From an uncultured Clostridia bacterium (GTDB lineage: Bacteria > Bacillota > Clostridia > Oscillospirales > JAAYOS01), in the NCBI GenBank assembly GCA_947593925.1, contig CANQDU010000009.1, positions 1 through 64,000 of the forward strand: 64,000 nt of DNA. The letters run 5' to 3'. The stretch's first letter is position 1; every line of letters starts with the position of its first letter. This document shows positions 33,230 through 43,400 of this stretch, one piece after another. The position numbers and the translations under genes are program-made. The notes under the pieces were generated by a model. It was not told the DNA's origin. It made no database searches and saw only the letters and a list, made by a program, of their open reading frames with translations.

Positions 33230-34402
33230 TCACTCTTCCCTCCCGGTCACGAGCAGGCGGTATATAGTCGGGTCCGCGCCGAACTCGGCTATCGCGCGCT
33301 CGGCCTCCGCGAGGCGTTCCGCCGACGGGCTCTTCGCTCCCTCCGGGCGCTTCACCGCGCGGATAAGTATGTTCTTCGGCGTGTGCTCCATCTCTATGAA
33401 CTCGAGGAGCTGCGTGCGGTAGCCGCGGTACTCGAGGACGTTCGCGCGCACGGCGTCGGTGAGGAGCGCCGAGAAGCGCTCCTTTATCAGCCCGTAGCGG
33501 GTGAGGAGCGCGAGGCGGTCGCTCTTTATCTGCGCGTTGAGCTCGTGCTGACAGCACGGCACCGAGAATATCAGCCGCGCGCCCCAGTTCACGGCGTTCG
33601 CGAGCGCAAAATCGGTCGCGGTGTCGCAGGCGTGGAGCGTCATCACGATGTCCGGCTTGAACGGCGGCGCGTAGTCCGCGATGTCGCCCACCTCGAAGCG
33701 CAGTCCGTCGTAGCCGTAGCGCCGCGCGGCGGCGGAGCACTTCTCTATAACGTCCCGCTTGAGGTCGAGGCCGACTATCTCCACCGGCCGCTTCAGTATC
33801 TCCGCGAAGTAGTGGTACACGACAAACGTGAGGTAGCTCTTGCCGCACCCGAAGTCTATTATGCGCAGAGGGCCGTCGGTCGCGAGCTACTTGCAGTCGT
33901 CGTTTATCACCTCGAGGAAGCGGTTTATCTGGCGGAACTTGTCGTACATGGAGCGGACGACCTTTCCCTCCGCCGTGAACACGCCCATGTCAACGAGCGG
34001 CGCTATCGGCTCTCCCTCGCGTATGAGGTAGTTTTTCTCGCGGTTGTGCGGAGCGGGAGCGGATGACGCCGCGGCCGTCGCTTTGCTGCGGCGCACGACG
34101 GCGCGTCCCTTCTTCGAAACGAGTATCACGAACTGCACTCCGTCTGCGCGGCGGACGTCTATCTGGCGAAATCCGTACTTTTCAGCGTCCCCGGCGGCGA
34201 GCGCAACAAGCGCCGTCTCCGGCGCGGTCTCGTGGAACGCCTGCGTCTTGGTGAAGCGCTCGGCCTTCCAGCCGCTCTCGATACGTTCTATGACTTCCTT
34301 CCTGTATTTTGCCGAGGAGCCCGCCTTGCTGAGTATGAGGCGGTTCAGCTCTCCCGACGCCGCGACCTCGGCGATCGCGGCGCGGACGTCCGTGCCCTCC
34401 AT
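33230..34402 (-). pseudogene. SAM-dependent methyltransferase interrupted by one in-frame TAG
   Basis: Two open stretches in the same frame are separated by a single TAG at 33887-33889. The first 171 codons (33887-34402) start MEGTDVRAAIAEVAASGEL and end RFLEVINDDCK. After the TAG the frame continues LATDGPLRIIDFGCGKSYLT, the glycine-rich SAM-binding motif I, then VGLDLKRD, FEVGDIADY and TLHACDTATDFALA, to the normal end at 33230. Together they give about 390 codons, a usual size for this clostridial methyltransferase family. A one-base change from a Tyr codon (TAC or TAT) would explain the TAG. TAG ends other intact genes here, so reassignment is unlikely. Pseudogene, read-through or a sequence error remain possible. 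Confidence 0.8.
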
Positions 34403-34405
34403 GGC

Positions 34406-36316
34406 CTACGCCTCGGGCGTCGTCGGCACGAACGGCTCCCCGCTCGCGGACGCGGACGGCTCCGCCGCGGGCTCCTGCGACACGGACGGCGAGGGCTCGG
34501 CTGTCGGTGCGGAGGACTCGGGCGCAGTCGGCTCGGCGGATGCCGGAGTGGACGGCTCGGGCGACGAGGGAGTAGACGGCTCCGCGGACGCGGGCGTGCT
34601 CGGTTCGGGCGACGCGGGCGTCGTCGGCTCCGCAGACGCGGGCGCGCTCGGCTCGGGCGACACGGGCGTCGTCGGCTCGGCGGACGCCGGAGGCATGGAC
34701 GGGTCGCCGGAGGCCGGGACGCTCGGCGCGCCCTTCGTACCTATCTCGACGACGCGGTCGAGGCGGACGTACTTGCTGTCCGAGACCTTGTAGCTGTCGA
34801 CCTCATTTCCATCTTTGTCATAGACGGTGGCGTAGGTCGATACCGAGTAGCCGGAGTGACCCGGCACCTTCTGGCGCGTCTTTCCGTACTCGAGGTTGGG
34901 ATTTTCCACCTGCTTTGTTTCGTAAGGGTTGTAGGAGTGGGTCACGGTGTTCAGCTTGACGGTGTACCCGTCGGTATCGGTGCCGTACATCTGGACGTGG
35001 ACGTTGCTGCCCTCGAGCCAGCAGAGTATTTTGATGGGATAGTCCCGGTTGTTCTTGAACTTGAAATCGAGCGAGCCCCAGTAGACCGTCGCATCCTCCC
35101 CGAGCGGGCAGTAGGTGACGGTGTAGGCGTGGTTCTTGCGGCTCGTTATCTCCAGGCGGGCGCGGAGCGCCGCCATATACACGGTCGAGCTCGTCTGGCA
35201 TATTCCGCCGCCGAGCTGATCCTCGATGCCGCCGGAGAGGTAGACCGAAGCGTTGCGGAAGCCGCGCTCCGCCGTCCGCTCGCCGACGATGGTGTTGTAG
35301 GAGAACTCGTCGCCCGGCATAAGCACGGTCTCGTTTATCGAGGCGCAGGCGAGGCGGACGTTCTCCGTCCTGTTCGCGTCCGACCCGCTCATGGTCGTGC
35401 TGACGTCCGCAAGCTTATCCTGGAACCACACCGACTCGAGGTTCTCCTCCGTGACCTCGGGGTAGGTGTAGCGTACCGCTATGATGAAGTCCTTGCCCTT
35501 CGCGAGCTCGGCGTTCGCCGCGTCGAGGTCGAAGTCAACGCCTATCGCCTCCGGGGTGACGCCGGTGACCTTGCCGTTCTCGACGGTATAAGTGGCGTCT
35601 CTCGGCTCCACGCGGATATTCTCAAGCACCTGCCCCAGGTCGGGCAGCTTCGGCTCGACTGTGTGGACGTATCCGTCCGCCTCGACCGAGCCGAACTCTC
35701 CGCTCTCGAGCCGGCGAGAGACCTCCTCTGTGAGCGCCGCCGCGTCGCACTCCCTTCCGGCCGTGCCGACAGTGACGTCTATCACGTCTCCGCGGCGGTT
35801 CGCCTCGCCGTTCTTCACGGGTATCGCCAGTCCGGCGGCAAGCTCCTCCACAAGCGGTCCCACGGGCGAGAGATCCATGGTGTTCACCCACTCGAGGCGC
35901 GTCTCGCTCCACAGCGTGCCTATCCTCTTTACCGCGCCCGCCTCGCGGGGCTTGTCAAACGCGAACTGCGCGGCGGCGCGCGCCTCGGTCGCGGCGTCAT
36001 ACTCGTCGGAGAGCTTGTCGGTGTCGAGCGCGAGCCTCTCCTCGCCCTCAAACGTGACGGTGACGACTCCGTGGCGATTTGCAAGGTGCGTCTCGAGCGC
36101 CCGAGCCGCCTCGTCAACGCTCATGCCTCCGACGTCGAGCCCAGAAACGGTGACATTCGGATATATATTCGGGTAAAACGCTCCGAACCACGTCGCGGCA
36201 GCGACGACCGCGACTATCACGACCGCCGCGACGATCGCGGCTATCCTGCCGCCGACGGCCTTCTTCGCTCTTGTCTCCTCGCGCTTTCCCCCGCGGCTGC
36301 TTTCGTTCTCTGCCAT
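34406..36316 (-). CDS. VanW-family cell-wall protein with Pro/Ser/Glu/Ala repeat tail
   Basis: 636 residues. One transmembrane anchor lies at about 24-48 (IAAIVAAVVIVAVVAAATWF). Two peptidoglycan-binding-like regions follow (about 55-270, with VSGLDVGGMSVDEAARALET). The VanW domain is at about 300-440, with VLMPGDEFSYNTIVGERTAE and GGGICQTSSTVYMAALRARL. The last 90 residues are a low-complexity tail of repeats such as SPEPSTPASAEPTTP. VanW proteins lie in the cell envelope of Firmicutes; their biochemical role is unclear. GAGG precedes the ATG by 9 bases, and a TATAAT is near 36369-36374. The gene ends in TAG three bases before the methyltransferase gene. Confidence 0.88.
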   Translation of the reverse strand: MAENESSRGGKREETRAKKAVGGRIAAIVAAVVIVAVVAAATWFGAFYPNIYPNVTVSGLDVGGMSVDEAARALETHLANRHGVVTVTFEGEERLALDTDKLSDEYDAATEARAAAQFAFDKPREAGAVKRIGTLWSETRLEWVNTMDLSPVGPLVEELAAGLAIPVKNGEANRRGDVIDVTVGTAGRECDAAALTEEVSRRLESGEFGSVEADGYVHTVEPKLPDLGQVLENIRVEPRDATYTVENGKVTGVTPEAIGVDFDLDAANAELAKGKDFIIAVRYTYPEVTEENLESVWFQDKLADVSTTMSGSDANRTENVRLACASINETVLMPGDEFSYNTIVGERTAERGFRNASVYLSGGIEDQLGGGICQTSSTVYMAALRARLEITSRKNHAYTVTYCPLGEDATVYWGSLDFKFKNNRDYPIKILCWLEGSNVHVQMYGTDTDGYTVKLNTVTHSYNPYETKQVENPNLEYGKTRQKVPGHSGYSVSTYATVYDKDGNEVDSYKVSDSKYVRLDRVVEIGTKGAPSVPASGDPSMPPASAEPTTPVSPEPSAPASAEPTTPASPEPSTPASAEPSTPSSPEPSTPASAEPTAPESSAPTAEPSPSVSQEPAAEPSASASGEPFVPTTPEA

Positions 36317-36368
36317 CTCCGTACCTCACATATCAAGCGCCGGTATCGGCGCGTAATTTCACATATAC

Positions 36369-36374
36369 ATTATA
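36369..36374 (-). promoter_or_regulatory. -10 box of the VanW gene
   Basis: TATAAT on the minus strand about 55 bases before the VanW start. No good -35 box is visible. Confidence 0.4.
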
Positions 36375-36472
36375 GACGGTCGACGCCGAAAAATCAAATG
36401 ACAAATCAGTTACAGTTTGAGAAAATATTCCGCAGATCGCGGTCGTTTCGCGGTTTTGCATATTTTTTGACG

Positions 36473-36502
36473 AAAAAGCCGGCGGGCGCTCGTCCCGCCG
36501 GC
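36473..36502 (-). terminator. Intrinsic terminator of the recombinase gene
   Basis: On the minus strand GCCGGCGGG-ACGAGCG-CCCGCCGGC is followed by TTTTTCG. Confidence 0.85.
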
Positions 36503-36523
36503 AGAAGCCGTACTTTCGGTCTT

Positions 36524-37590
<1,067 letters not shown>

Positions 37591-38895
37591 CTATTTGACT
37601 GTCACCTTGATGACGGTGTCGATCCTATCCGGCAGGACAGGGTCGTTTGAGATATTGCAGAACACGACGTCTGGATAGTTGTCGTATATCCAGCCGTGCT
37701 CGATCTTTGCCTCCGCGCCGTCCGCGAGGCGTCGGGCGCAGACGACCTCGCCGTGCGTGACGCCGGTGAGCGGCAGAGCGCCGACGGTGTTCTCGAAGAC
37801 GTGATAGTAGAGCTTGTTCCCGTTCCGGGTGATGCGCCCGTACTCCGGCTTCGGGAGTCCCGCCTTGCCGCAGCCGTAGATGCTCTCCGAGTTCTTATCC
37901 ATCCAACGTCCTATCTCCGCAAGCGTCTCGAGCGAGCGATCGGGAATGCGCCCCTCGGCGTCCGGGCCGACGTTCAGGAGGAGGTTTCCTCCCTTGGAGA
38001 CACACTCGACGAGCTTGCGGATGAGCATATCCGCCGGTTTGAAGAAGTTGTCCCCCGCGTTGTAGCCCCAAGAGCCGTTCATCGTGACGCACGCCTCCCA
38101 AACAAGGTCGCCGCCCTTCACGTCGGTGAGGCCGTTCGGCGGGATTATCTGCTCGGGGCTCGCGAAGTCGCCGTGCCACGGCGTCGGGTCGCACTCGTAG
38201 AGCGAGCCGAAGCCCTCTCCGCTCACCTCGAGGCGGTTGTCGATGATTATTCCGGGCTGGAGCGTGCGCACCATGTCTACGAGCTCCCCCGCGCGCCACG
38301 CCTCGCCGCGCAAGTCGCCGTAGGAGAAATCGAACCACATTATGTCGAGCTTTCCGTAGTTCTCGCAGAGCTCGCGCACCTGCGCGTGCATGTAGTCGAG
38401 GTAGCGGTCAAAGTCGCGCCCCTCGTTGGAGTACGCGGGGTCATCCCGCATGGGATGGTTCATGTCGCCGTAGTGCGGATAGTCGGGGTGGTGCCAGTCG
38501 AGAAGCGAGTAGTAAAGGCCGACCTTCAGTCCCTCCGCGCGGAACGCATCGAGAAATTCGCGCACGAAGTCGCGCCCCGCAGGGGTATTCGTGCTCTTGA
38601 AGTCGGTGTATTTGCTGTCAAAGAGGCAGAACCCGTCGTGGTGCTTCGAGGTGAGGACGGCGTAGCGCATGCCCGCGTTCTTCGCGGCGCGCGCCCACTC
38701 GCGCATATCGCAATGCTCCGGACAGAACTCGCGGAAGAAGGGCAGATACTCCTCCTCCGGCATCTTCTCCGTGGAGCGCACCCACTCGCCGCGCGCCGGT
38801 ATCGCGTAGAGTCCCCAGTGTATGAACATCCCGAAGCGCGCCTGCTTGAACCACTCCATCCGGCGGTCGTATTCCTCTCTGTTGAATTTGTACAT
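37591..38895 (-). CDS. Alpha-L-fucosidase (GH29)
   Basis: 434 residues without a signal peptide, so probably intracellular. GH29 enzymes release L-fucose from glycans by retaining hydrolysis. Family motifs are MEWFKQARFGMFIHWGLYAI, YAVLTSKHHDGFCLFDSKYT and the nucleophile segment YGKLDIMWFDFSYGDL (Asp in WFDF, about residue 190). GNLLLNVGPDAEGRIPDRSL (about 305) is also typical. The C-terminal 75 residues form a beta-sandwich end domain. GGAGGGG precedes the ATG. The neighbour downstream of its start is a 2-hydroxyacid dehydrogenase gene 36 bases upstream on the same strand; a functional link, for example in fucose use, is possible but unproven. Confidence 0.9.
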   Translation of the reverse strand: MYKFNREEYDRRMEWFKQARFGMFIHWGLYAIPARGEWVRSTEKMPEEEYLPFFREFCPEHCDMREWARAAKNAGMRYAVLTSKHHDGFCLFDSKYTDFKSTNTPAGRDFVREFLDAFRAEGLKVGLYYSLLDWHHPDYPHYGDMNHPMRDDPAYSNEGRDFDRYLDYMHAQVRELCENYGKLDIMWFDFSYGDLRGEAWRAGELVDMVRTLQPGIIIDNRLEVSGEGFGSLYECDPTPWHGDFASPEQIIPPNGLTDVKGGDLVWEACVTMNGSWGYNAGDNFFKPADMLIRKLVECVSKGGNLLLNVGPDAEGRIPDRSLETLAEIGRWMDKNSESIYGCGKAGLPKPEYGRITRNGNKLYYHVFENTVGALPLTGVTHGEVVCARRLADGAEAKIEHGWIYDNYPDVVFCNISNDPVLPDRIDTVIKVTVK

Positions 38896-38931
38896 TGTTT
38901 TCCCCTCCGTTATCTGTTCCTGGCAGTATTT

Positions 38932-39861
38932 TTATCGTGTTTTCAGCCAGTTCGCGACGTTTTCAAACGCCATCTCCGCGCGCGTCTCGAGCGCTTCGCG
39001 AGAGGCGAAGCCGATGTGCGGGGTGAGGACGGCGGTCTCGCAGCCGTAGAGCGGGTGGTCCGGGATGGGCGGTTCGGTCTCGAACACGTCTATGCCCGCG
39101 CCGCCGAGACGTCCACTCCTCAGCGCCTCCGCGAGCGCCGCGTTGTCGACGACTGCGCCGCGCGCGGTGTTCACAAGCACCGCGCCGGGCTTTATCAGCG
39201 CTATCTTCTCCGCCGAAATGAGGTTCTTCGTCTCGGCGGTCGCGGGAACGTGCAGCGTGACGACGTCGCTCGTGCGGAGCAGCTCGTCGAGCGGCAGATA
39301 GCGGACGCCGAGCGCCTTCACGTCCTCCTTCTCGGTGCGGCTGTACGCGACGGCGTCCGCGCCGAACGCGCGCACGAGCTCGATGACGCGCGTACCTATC
39401 GCGCCGGTGCCGACGACGCCGACGGTCTTTCCCTTCAGCTCGCCGCCGGCGAAGCCCGCGCGCGAGCCGCCCGCGCGGAGCGCGCGACCGAGGCGCTCAG
39501 ACTGCCGGAGCGCCGAGAGCATCAACAGAAGCGCGGTCTCCGCCGTTGCCTCGGTGGCGTATCCGGCGCAGTTCTTCACGACGCAGCCCTTCGAGGCGAG
39601 GACGTCGGTCGCGACATGGTCGAGGCCGGTGAACGCGACCGACAGAAATTCGAGCGAGCAGTCCTTCGCCGCCTCCGCGCCGAAGGGCGAGTTCGCGATT
39701 ATCGCGGCGGACGCGCCCGCAAGACGCTCCGCAAGCGCCTCCTGTGAGGGCGAGACTGCGCCATATATAACGACCTCGTGCCCCGCGGCGCGCAGCGGCT
39801 CCGCAAGGCGCTCTATCTTCTCCGCCGCCACTCCGAGCGGCTCGCACAGAACTATTTTCAT
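38932..39861 (-). CDS. D-isomer-specific 2-hydroxyacid dehydrogenase
   Basis: 309 residues. The NAD-binding fold has TVGVVGTGAIGTRVIELVRA (GxGxxG, about residue 145). The catalytic set is Arg in VLVNTARGAVVDNAALAEAL (about 230), Glu in DVFETEPPIPDHPLYG (about 258) and His in AVLTPHIGFASREA (about 280). Such enzymes reduce 2-oxoacids such as pyruvate, hydroxypyruvate or glyoxylate. GGAGGTATCCG precedes the ATG. It is the first gene of a probable pair with the GH29 fucosidase downstream (36-base gap). The exact substrate is not readable. Confidence 0.88.
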   Translation of the reverse strand: MKIVLCEPLGVAAEKIERLAEPLRAAGHEVVIYGAVSPSQEALAERLAGASAAIIANSPFGAEAAKDCSLEFLSVAFTGLDHVATDVLASKGCVVKNCAGYATEATAETALLLMLSALRQSERLGRALRAGGSRAGFAGGELKGKTVGVVGTGAIGTRVIELVRAFGADAVAYSRTEKEDVKALGVRYLPLDELLRTSDVVTLHVPATAETKNLISAEKIALIKPGAVLVNTARGAVVDNAALAEALRSGRLGGAGIDVFETEPPIPDHPLYGCETAVLTPHIGFASREALETRAEMAFENVANWLKTR

Positions 39862-40155
39862 ATCGGATACCTCCGCAAATCGGTCCGAAAGCCTGTGGAC
39901 TTATCGGATAAATGCTCCTATTGATACAATAATAGCACAACCGAACGCATTTAACAAGCAAAAAAAGCAGAGCTTTTCGGGGTCGTTTATAAGTTTCAGC
40001 TTGTCCGGGAGCGGCGGGGGCGAGCCGGGTCGTCGGACAGGAACGCACCGGGCGAGGACAAAATCGCCGGGGCGGTTTCTATAAAGGCGGAAAGAAACTT
40101 CGGGAAAAATTCGATCGCCGCCTTAACTGGCGGTAGATTTCTTCGCATTTGGGTG

Positions 40156-40163
40156 GTATAATG
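40156..40163 (+). promoter_or_regulatory. Extended -10 box before the small lipoprotein gene
   Basis: TGGTATAATG at about 40154-40163 is a TGN-TATAAT extended -10. The region 39862-40150 holds no gene that I can see. Confidence 0.5.
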
Positions 40164-40217
40164 TTAGTTGTCGAGCGGGCGGCTGTTCGACAATTCGGCA
40201 TGCGAAGAGGTATCACA

Positions 40218-40589
40218 ATGAAGAAGCATCACATCGGAGTCGGTCTGCTGATTCTCATCCTGTGCCTGGTAGCCATGTCCGGCTGTAAAAGAACCATGCA
40301 CTCTGTCATCGAAAACGAGCCGAGGTTTATAGGCATTGTAAAATCTTCCACAGATGAATATGCTCTTGTTAAACTCAATGCAGATGATCCTTTGTCCGAC
40401 AATTATGCGACCCTTCAAGTTTCTCTTGATGTTGAGTTGAAAGATAGCTTTTTATCTTTTGTTCCCGGCGATGAGATCGTAGTTTATTATGATGGCAATA
40501 TCACAGACGGCAAAGCGGAAACCGTATATGCGATAACTTTGCAAACGCCGTCGGGCCGGGAAGATGAATTTCAGTTGACGGAAAGCTAA
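40218..40589 (+). CDS. Small lipoprotein, DUF3221/YobA-like
   Basis: 123 residues. The signal peptide MKKHHIGVGLLILILCLVAM ends in the lipobox AMSGC. The mature part is a small beta-rich domain: RFIGIVKSSTDEYALVKLNA, FLSFVPGDEIVVYYDGNITD, and KAETVYAITL. This OB-like layout resembles DUF3221 (YobA) lipoproteins; the match is by pattern only. The ATG at 40218 has GAAGAGG upstream, and earlier in-frame ATGs do not. The gene is much more AT-rich than its surroundings, which suggests transfer. It has its own promoter and terminator. Confidence 0.6.
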   Translation: MKKHHIGVGLLILILCLVAMSGCKRTMHSVIENEPRFIGIVKSSTDEYALVKLNADDPLSDNYATLQVSLDVELKDSFLSFVPGDEIVVYYDGNITDGKAETVYAITLQTPSGREDEFQLTES

Positions 40590-40618
40590 TTTTAATCCCT
40601 AACGAAAACCGAATACCG

Positions 40619-40651
40619 AAAAGCAGACCGTTATTTCGGTCTGCTTTTTAA
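40619..40651 (+). terminator. Intrinsic terminator of the small lipoprotein gene
   Basis: AAAAGCAGACCG, a five-base loop and CGGTCTGCTTTTTA. Confidence 0.85.
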
Positions 40652-40712
40652 GTATGGGCTCAGAAACGCGGAGCGGGCTGTTAAGCCCGCTCCCGCGATT
40701 TGCCGCGACGCT

Positions 40713-43118
40713 TTACACGTGCCAGATATTATTTGCGTACTCCGCGATGGACCGGTCGGCGGCGAAGTGGCCGCTCTTTGCTATGTTTATAAGCGACATG
40801 CGGTTCCAACGCTCGGGGTCGCGGTAAGCCTGCTCCGCGAGCTGGTGCGCCGCGGTGTAGCTCGGAAGGTCCGCAAAGAGGCGGTAGGTATCGTCGTTCA
40901 GGAGCGAGTGGACGATGTCCGCATACCCCTCGCCCGCGACGAAGCCGCTCCGCATGAAGTCAACGATGCGCTTGAGCATCGCGTTCGACTCGTACATCGC
41001 GATGGGATGGTAGCCGCCCGCGGCGAGCTGCGCCGCCTCGTCCGCGCTCATGCCGAAGATGAACATATTCTCACGGCCGGCGAGCTCGCACATCTCGACG
41101 TTTGCACCGTCCATGGTGCCTATCGTGAGCGCGCCGTTCATCATGAACTTCATGTTGCCGGTGCCGCTCGCTTCCTTGCCGGCAAGGGAGATCTGCTCGG
41201 AGAGCTCGCTTGCGGGCATAAGGCGCTCCGCGAGGGAGACGTTGTAGTTCTCGAGGAACGCCACGCGGATATAGCGGCTCGCGTCCGGGTCGGAGTTTAT
41301 CATCTGTGCGACGTCGTTTATCATCTTGATTATGCGCTTTGCGACGTAGTAGCCGCTCGCCGCCTTCGCGCCGAAAATGAAGGTGCGCGGCTGAAGGTCG
41401 CCCGCGTTGCCGTCCTTTATCTTCAGGTAGAGGTAGAGGATGTGCATGACGTTCATGAGCTGACGCTTGTACTCGTGCAGACGCTTCGCCTGCACGTCGA
41501 ACATCGAGTCCGGGTCGACCGTAACGCCGCAGTTGCGCTTGATTATATCCGCCATCTGCACCTTGTTCGCGTGCTTTATCTCGGCGAGGCGACGAAGCAC
41601 CTGCTTGTCGTCCGTATACTTCAGAAGGCCGCTGAAGAGCGAGGCGTCGGTCTTCCAGTTCTCGCCTATAAGCTCGTCGATGAGCGAGGCGAGGCGCGGG
41701 TTTGCCTGACCGAGCCAGCGGCGGTGGTCTATGCCGTTCGTGACATTCTCTATCTTTCCGGGGAACATCCTGTTCGCGTCGGCAAAGACGTTGTTTTTCA
41801 GTATGTCGGTGTGCAGAGCCGAAACGCCGTTTATCTTGTGGCAGCCGGCTATGCAGAGGTTCGCCATGCGCACCTGTCCGCCGTAGAGTATCGAGAGCGC
41901 GCTTTTCTTTGCGGGGTCGCCGCCGAAGCGCGCCTCGATGTCCAGGTCGAAGCGGCGGTGTATCTCGGCGATTATGTCGTATATGCGCGGAATGAGCATC
42001 TGCATGATGTTCTGCGGCCAGCACTCGAGCGCCTCCGGCAGGACGGTGTGGTTCGTGTAGCAGACCGACTGCGAGACGATGCTCCACGCGCGGTCCCAGT
42101 CATAGCCGTGCTCGTCGAGGAAGATGCGCATGAGCTCGGGTATGGCAAGCGTCGGATGCGTGTCGTTTATCTGGAGGACGTGCTTCTTGTGGAAGTTGGA
42201 GAGCGTGCCGTACTGCTCGAGGTGCTTCTTCACGATGTCCTGCACGGTGGCGGAGACGAAGAAGTACTGCTGACGGAGGCGAAGCATCTTTCCCTCGAAG
42301 TGATCGTCCGACGGGTAGAGGCACTTCGTCAGCACCTCCGCCATGGCGCGCTTCTGCACGGCCTGGAGATACTGGCCCTGCGTAAACAGACCCATGTCCA
42401 TATCGTCCTCTACGCGCGCGCTCCACAGGCGGAGACGGTTGACGGTATCGGTAGCGTAGCCGCTTATCAGCATATCGGAGGGGCTCGCGATTATCTCGCT
42501 TGCGTCGTGATACACCGGCGTCATCTTATCGCCCGACCACTTGTACTCGACCGTGCCGCCGAAGCGGACAGTGTAGCTGTCGGCATAGTTGCGGATGAGC
42601 CACACGTCGTCAACGTCGAGCCACTTGTCCGGCAGCTCCTCCTGCTCGTTATTTATAAACTTCTGACGGAAGAGACCGTATTCGTACAGGAGCGAGTAGC
42701 CGGTCGCGGGCAGGCCACGGGTCGTCATCGCCTCGAGGTAGCAGGCGGCGAGACGACCGAGGCCGCCGTTGCCGAGCGCCGCGTCGGTCTCTATCTCGAA
42801 GAACTCCGCCGGGTTGAAGCCGAGGTCACGCAGCGCGTCCTCGATTATGTCGAGCATGCCGAGGTTGTAGGCGTTCTTCTCAAGCGAGCGGCCGAGCAGG
42901 AACTCGAGCGACAGGTAGTGGACCTGCTTTGCCTCGGTCTTTTCGGTGCGGTTGTCAGCATCGACGAGCCGTGCGGCCATTATATCGCGCATGACGAGCG
43001 CGCAGGCCTTGAACACCTGTATCGGCGCCGCCTCGCGCGGCTCACATCCGAAGTTCAGGCGCAGTTTTTCTTTGAGCGCCTCAGTAACTTCACTGCGTAC
43101 TATTTCGTTGGTTGCCAT
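40713..43118 (-). CDS. glgP: Glycogen/maltodextrin phosphorylase
   Basis: 801 residues, the normal length. It releases glucose-1-phosphate from alpha-1,4-glucan ends with pyridoxal phosphate as cofactor. The PLP-site signature EASGTGNMKFMMNGALTIGT (Lys near residue 650) is intact. N-terminal LSLEFLLGRSLEKNAYNLGM, RLAACYLEAMTTRGLPATGY and KHVLQINDTHPTLAIPELMR also match the family. The start is MATNEIVRSE at 43118 with GAGAGGGGAAG upstream; the open frame runs 17 codons further. It is not in the glg operon 8 kb away but clearly works with it, degrading the glycogen that GlgA and GlgB make. Confidence 0.96.
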   Translation of the reverse strand: MATNEIVRSEVTEALKEKLRLNFGCEPREAAPIQVFKACALVMRDIMAARLVDADNRTEKTEAKQVHYLSLEFLLGRSLEKNAYNLGMLDIIEDALRDLGFNPAEFFEIETDAALGNGGLGRLAACYLEAMTTRGLPATGYSLLYEYGLFRQKFINNEQEELPDKWLDVDDVWLIRNYADSYTVRFGGTVEYKWSGDKMTPVYHDASEIIASPSDMLISGYATDTVNRLRLWSARVEDDMDMGLFTQGQYLQAVQKRAMAEVLTKCLYPSDDHFEGKMLRLRQQYFFVSATVQDIVKKHLEQYGTLSNFHKKHVLQINDTHPTLAIPELMRIFLDEHGYDWDRAWSIVSQSVCYTNHTVLPEALECWPQNIMQMLIPRIYDIIAEIHRRFDLDIEARFGGDPAKKSALSILYGGQVRMANLCIAGCHKINGVSALHTDILKNNVFADANRMFPGKIENVTNGIDHRRWLGQANPRLASLIDELIGENWKTDASLFSGLLKYTDDKQVLRRLAEIKHANKVQMADIIKRNCGVTVDPDSMFDVQAKRLHEYKRQLMNVMHILYLYLKIKDGNAGDLQPRTFIFGAKAASGYYVAKRIIKMINDVAQMINSDPDASRYIRVAFLENYNVSLAERLMPASELSEQISLAGKEASGTGNMKFMMNGALTIGTMDGANVEMCELAGRENMFIFGMSADEAAQLAAGGYHPIAMYESNAMLKRIVDFMRSGFVAGEGYADIVHSLLNDDTYRLFADLPSYTAAHQLAEQAYRDPERWNRMSLINIAKSGHFAADRSIAEYANNIWHV

Positions 43119-43179
43119 TATGTTCTTCCCCTCTCTTTTCGGAGCGCAAGCCGCTCCGGGCAAAGTCACAAGCCTCTAT

Positions 43180-43207
43180 ATTATACAGGATTTTTCAAAA
43201 ATGTACA
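43180..43207 (-). promoter_or_regulatory. Promoter of glgP
   Basis: The minus strand has TGTACA (43207-43202), a 16-base spacer, TATAAT (43185-43180). It is divergent from the lepA promoter. Confidence 0.5.
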
Positions 43208-43332
43208 CACCCTTTCCCGCAAAAAAACAGAAAATTTTTGCGGAAGGCGTGTTGAAAGCCCTCCGAATGCAAACAATGTAATATTTGGCACATATCGGCC
43301 GCCCGAACGCGCGAAAAATCTTGCCCCGCAAA

Positions 43333-43361
43333 TTGAACTTGCCCGCAATATATGTTATAAT
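43333..43361 (+). promoter_or_regulatory. Promoter of the lepA-hemW-DUF3810 operon
   Basis: TTGAAC (43333-43338), a 17-base spacer and TATAAT (43356-43361), the -10 preceded by TGT. Confidence 0.75.
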
Positions 43362-43400
43362 GATGTAACCATTCCATAAAGGCTTTTTGAGGTGAAACCC

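Noticed and set aside
33887-33889. Reassignment of TAG to an amino acid in this genome
   Set aside because: The DUF3048 gene ends in TAG at 17854-17856 and the VanW gene at 34406-34408, both at normal protein ends. TAG therefore acts as a stop, and a local nonsense mutation is simpler.
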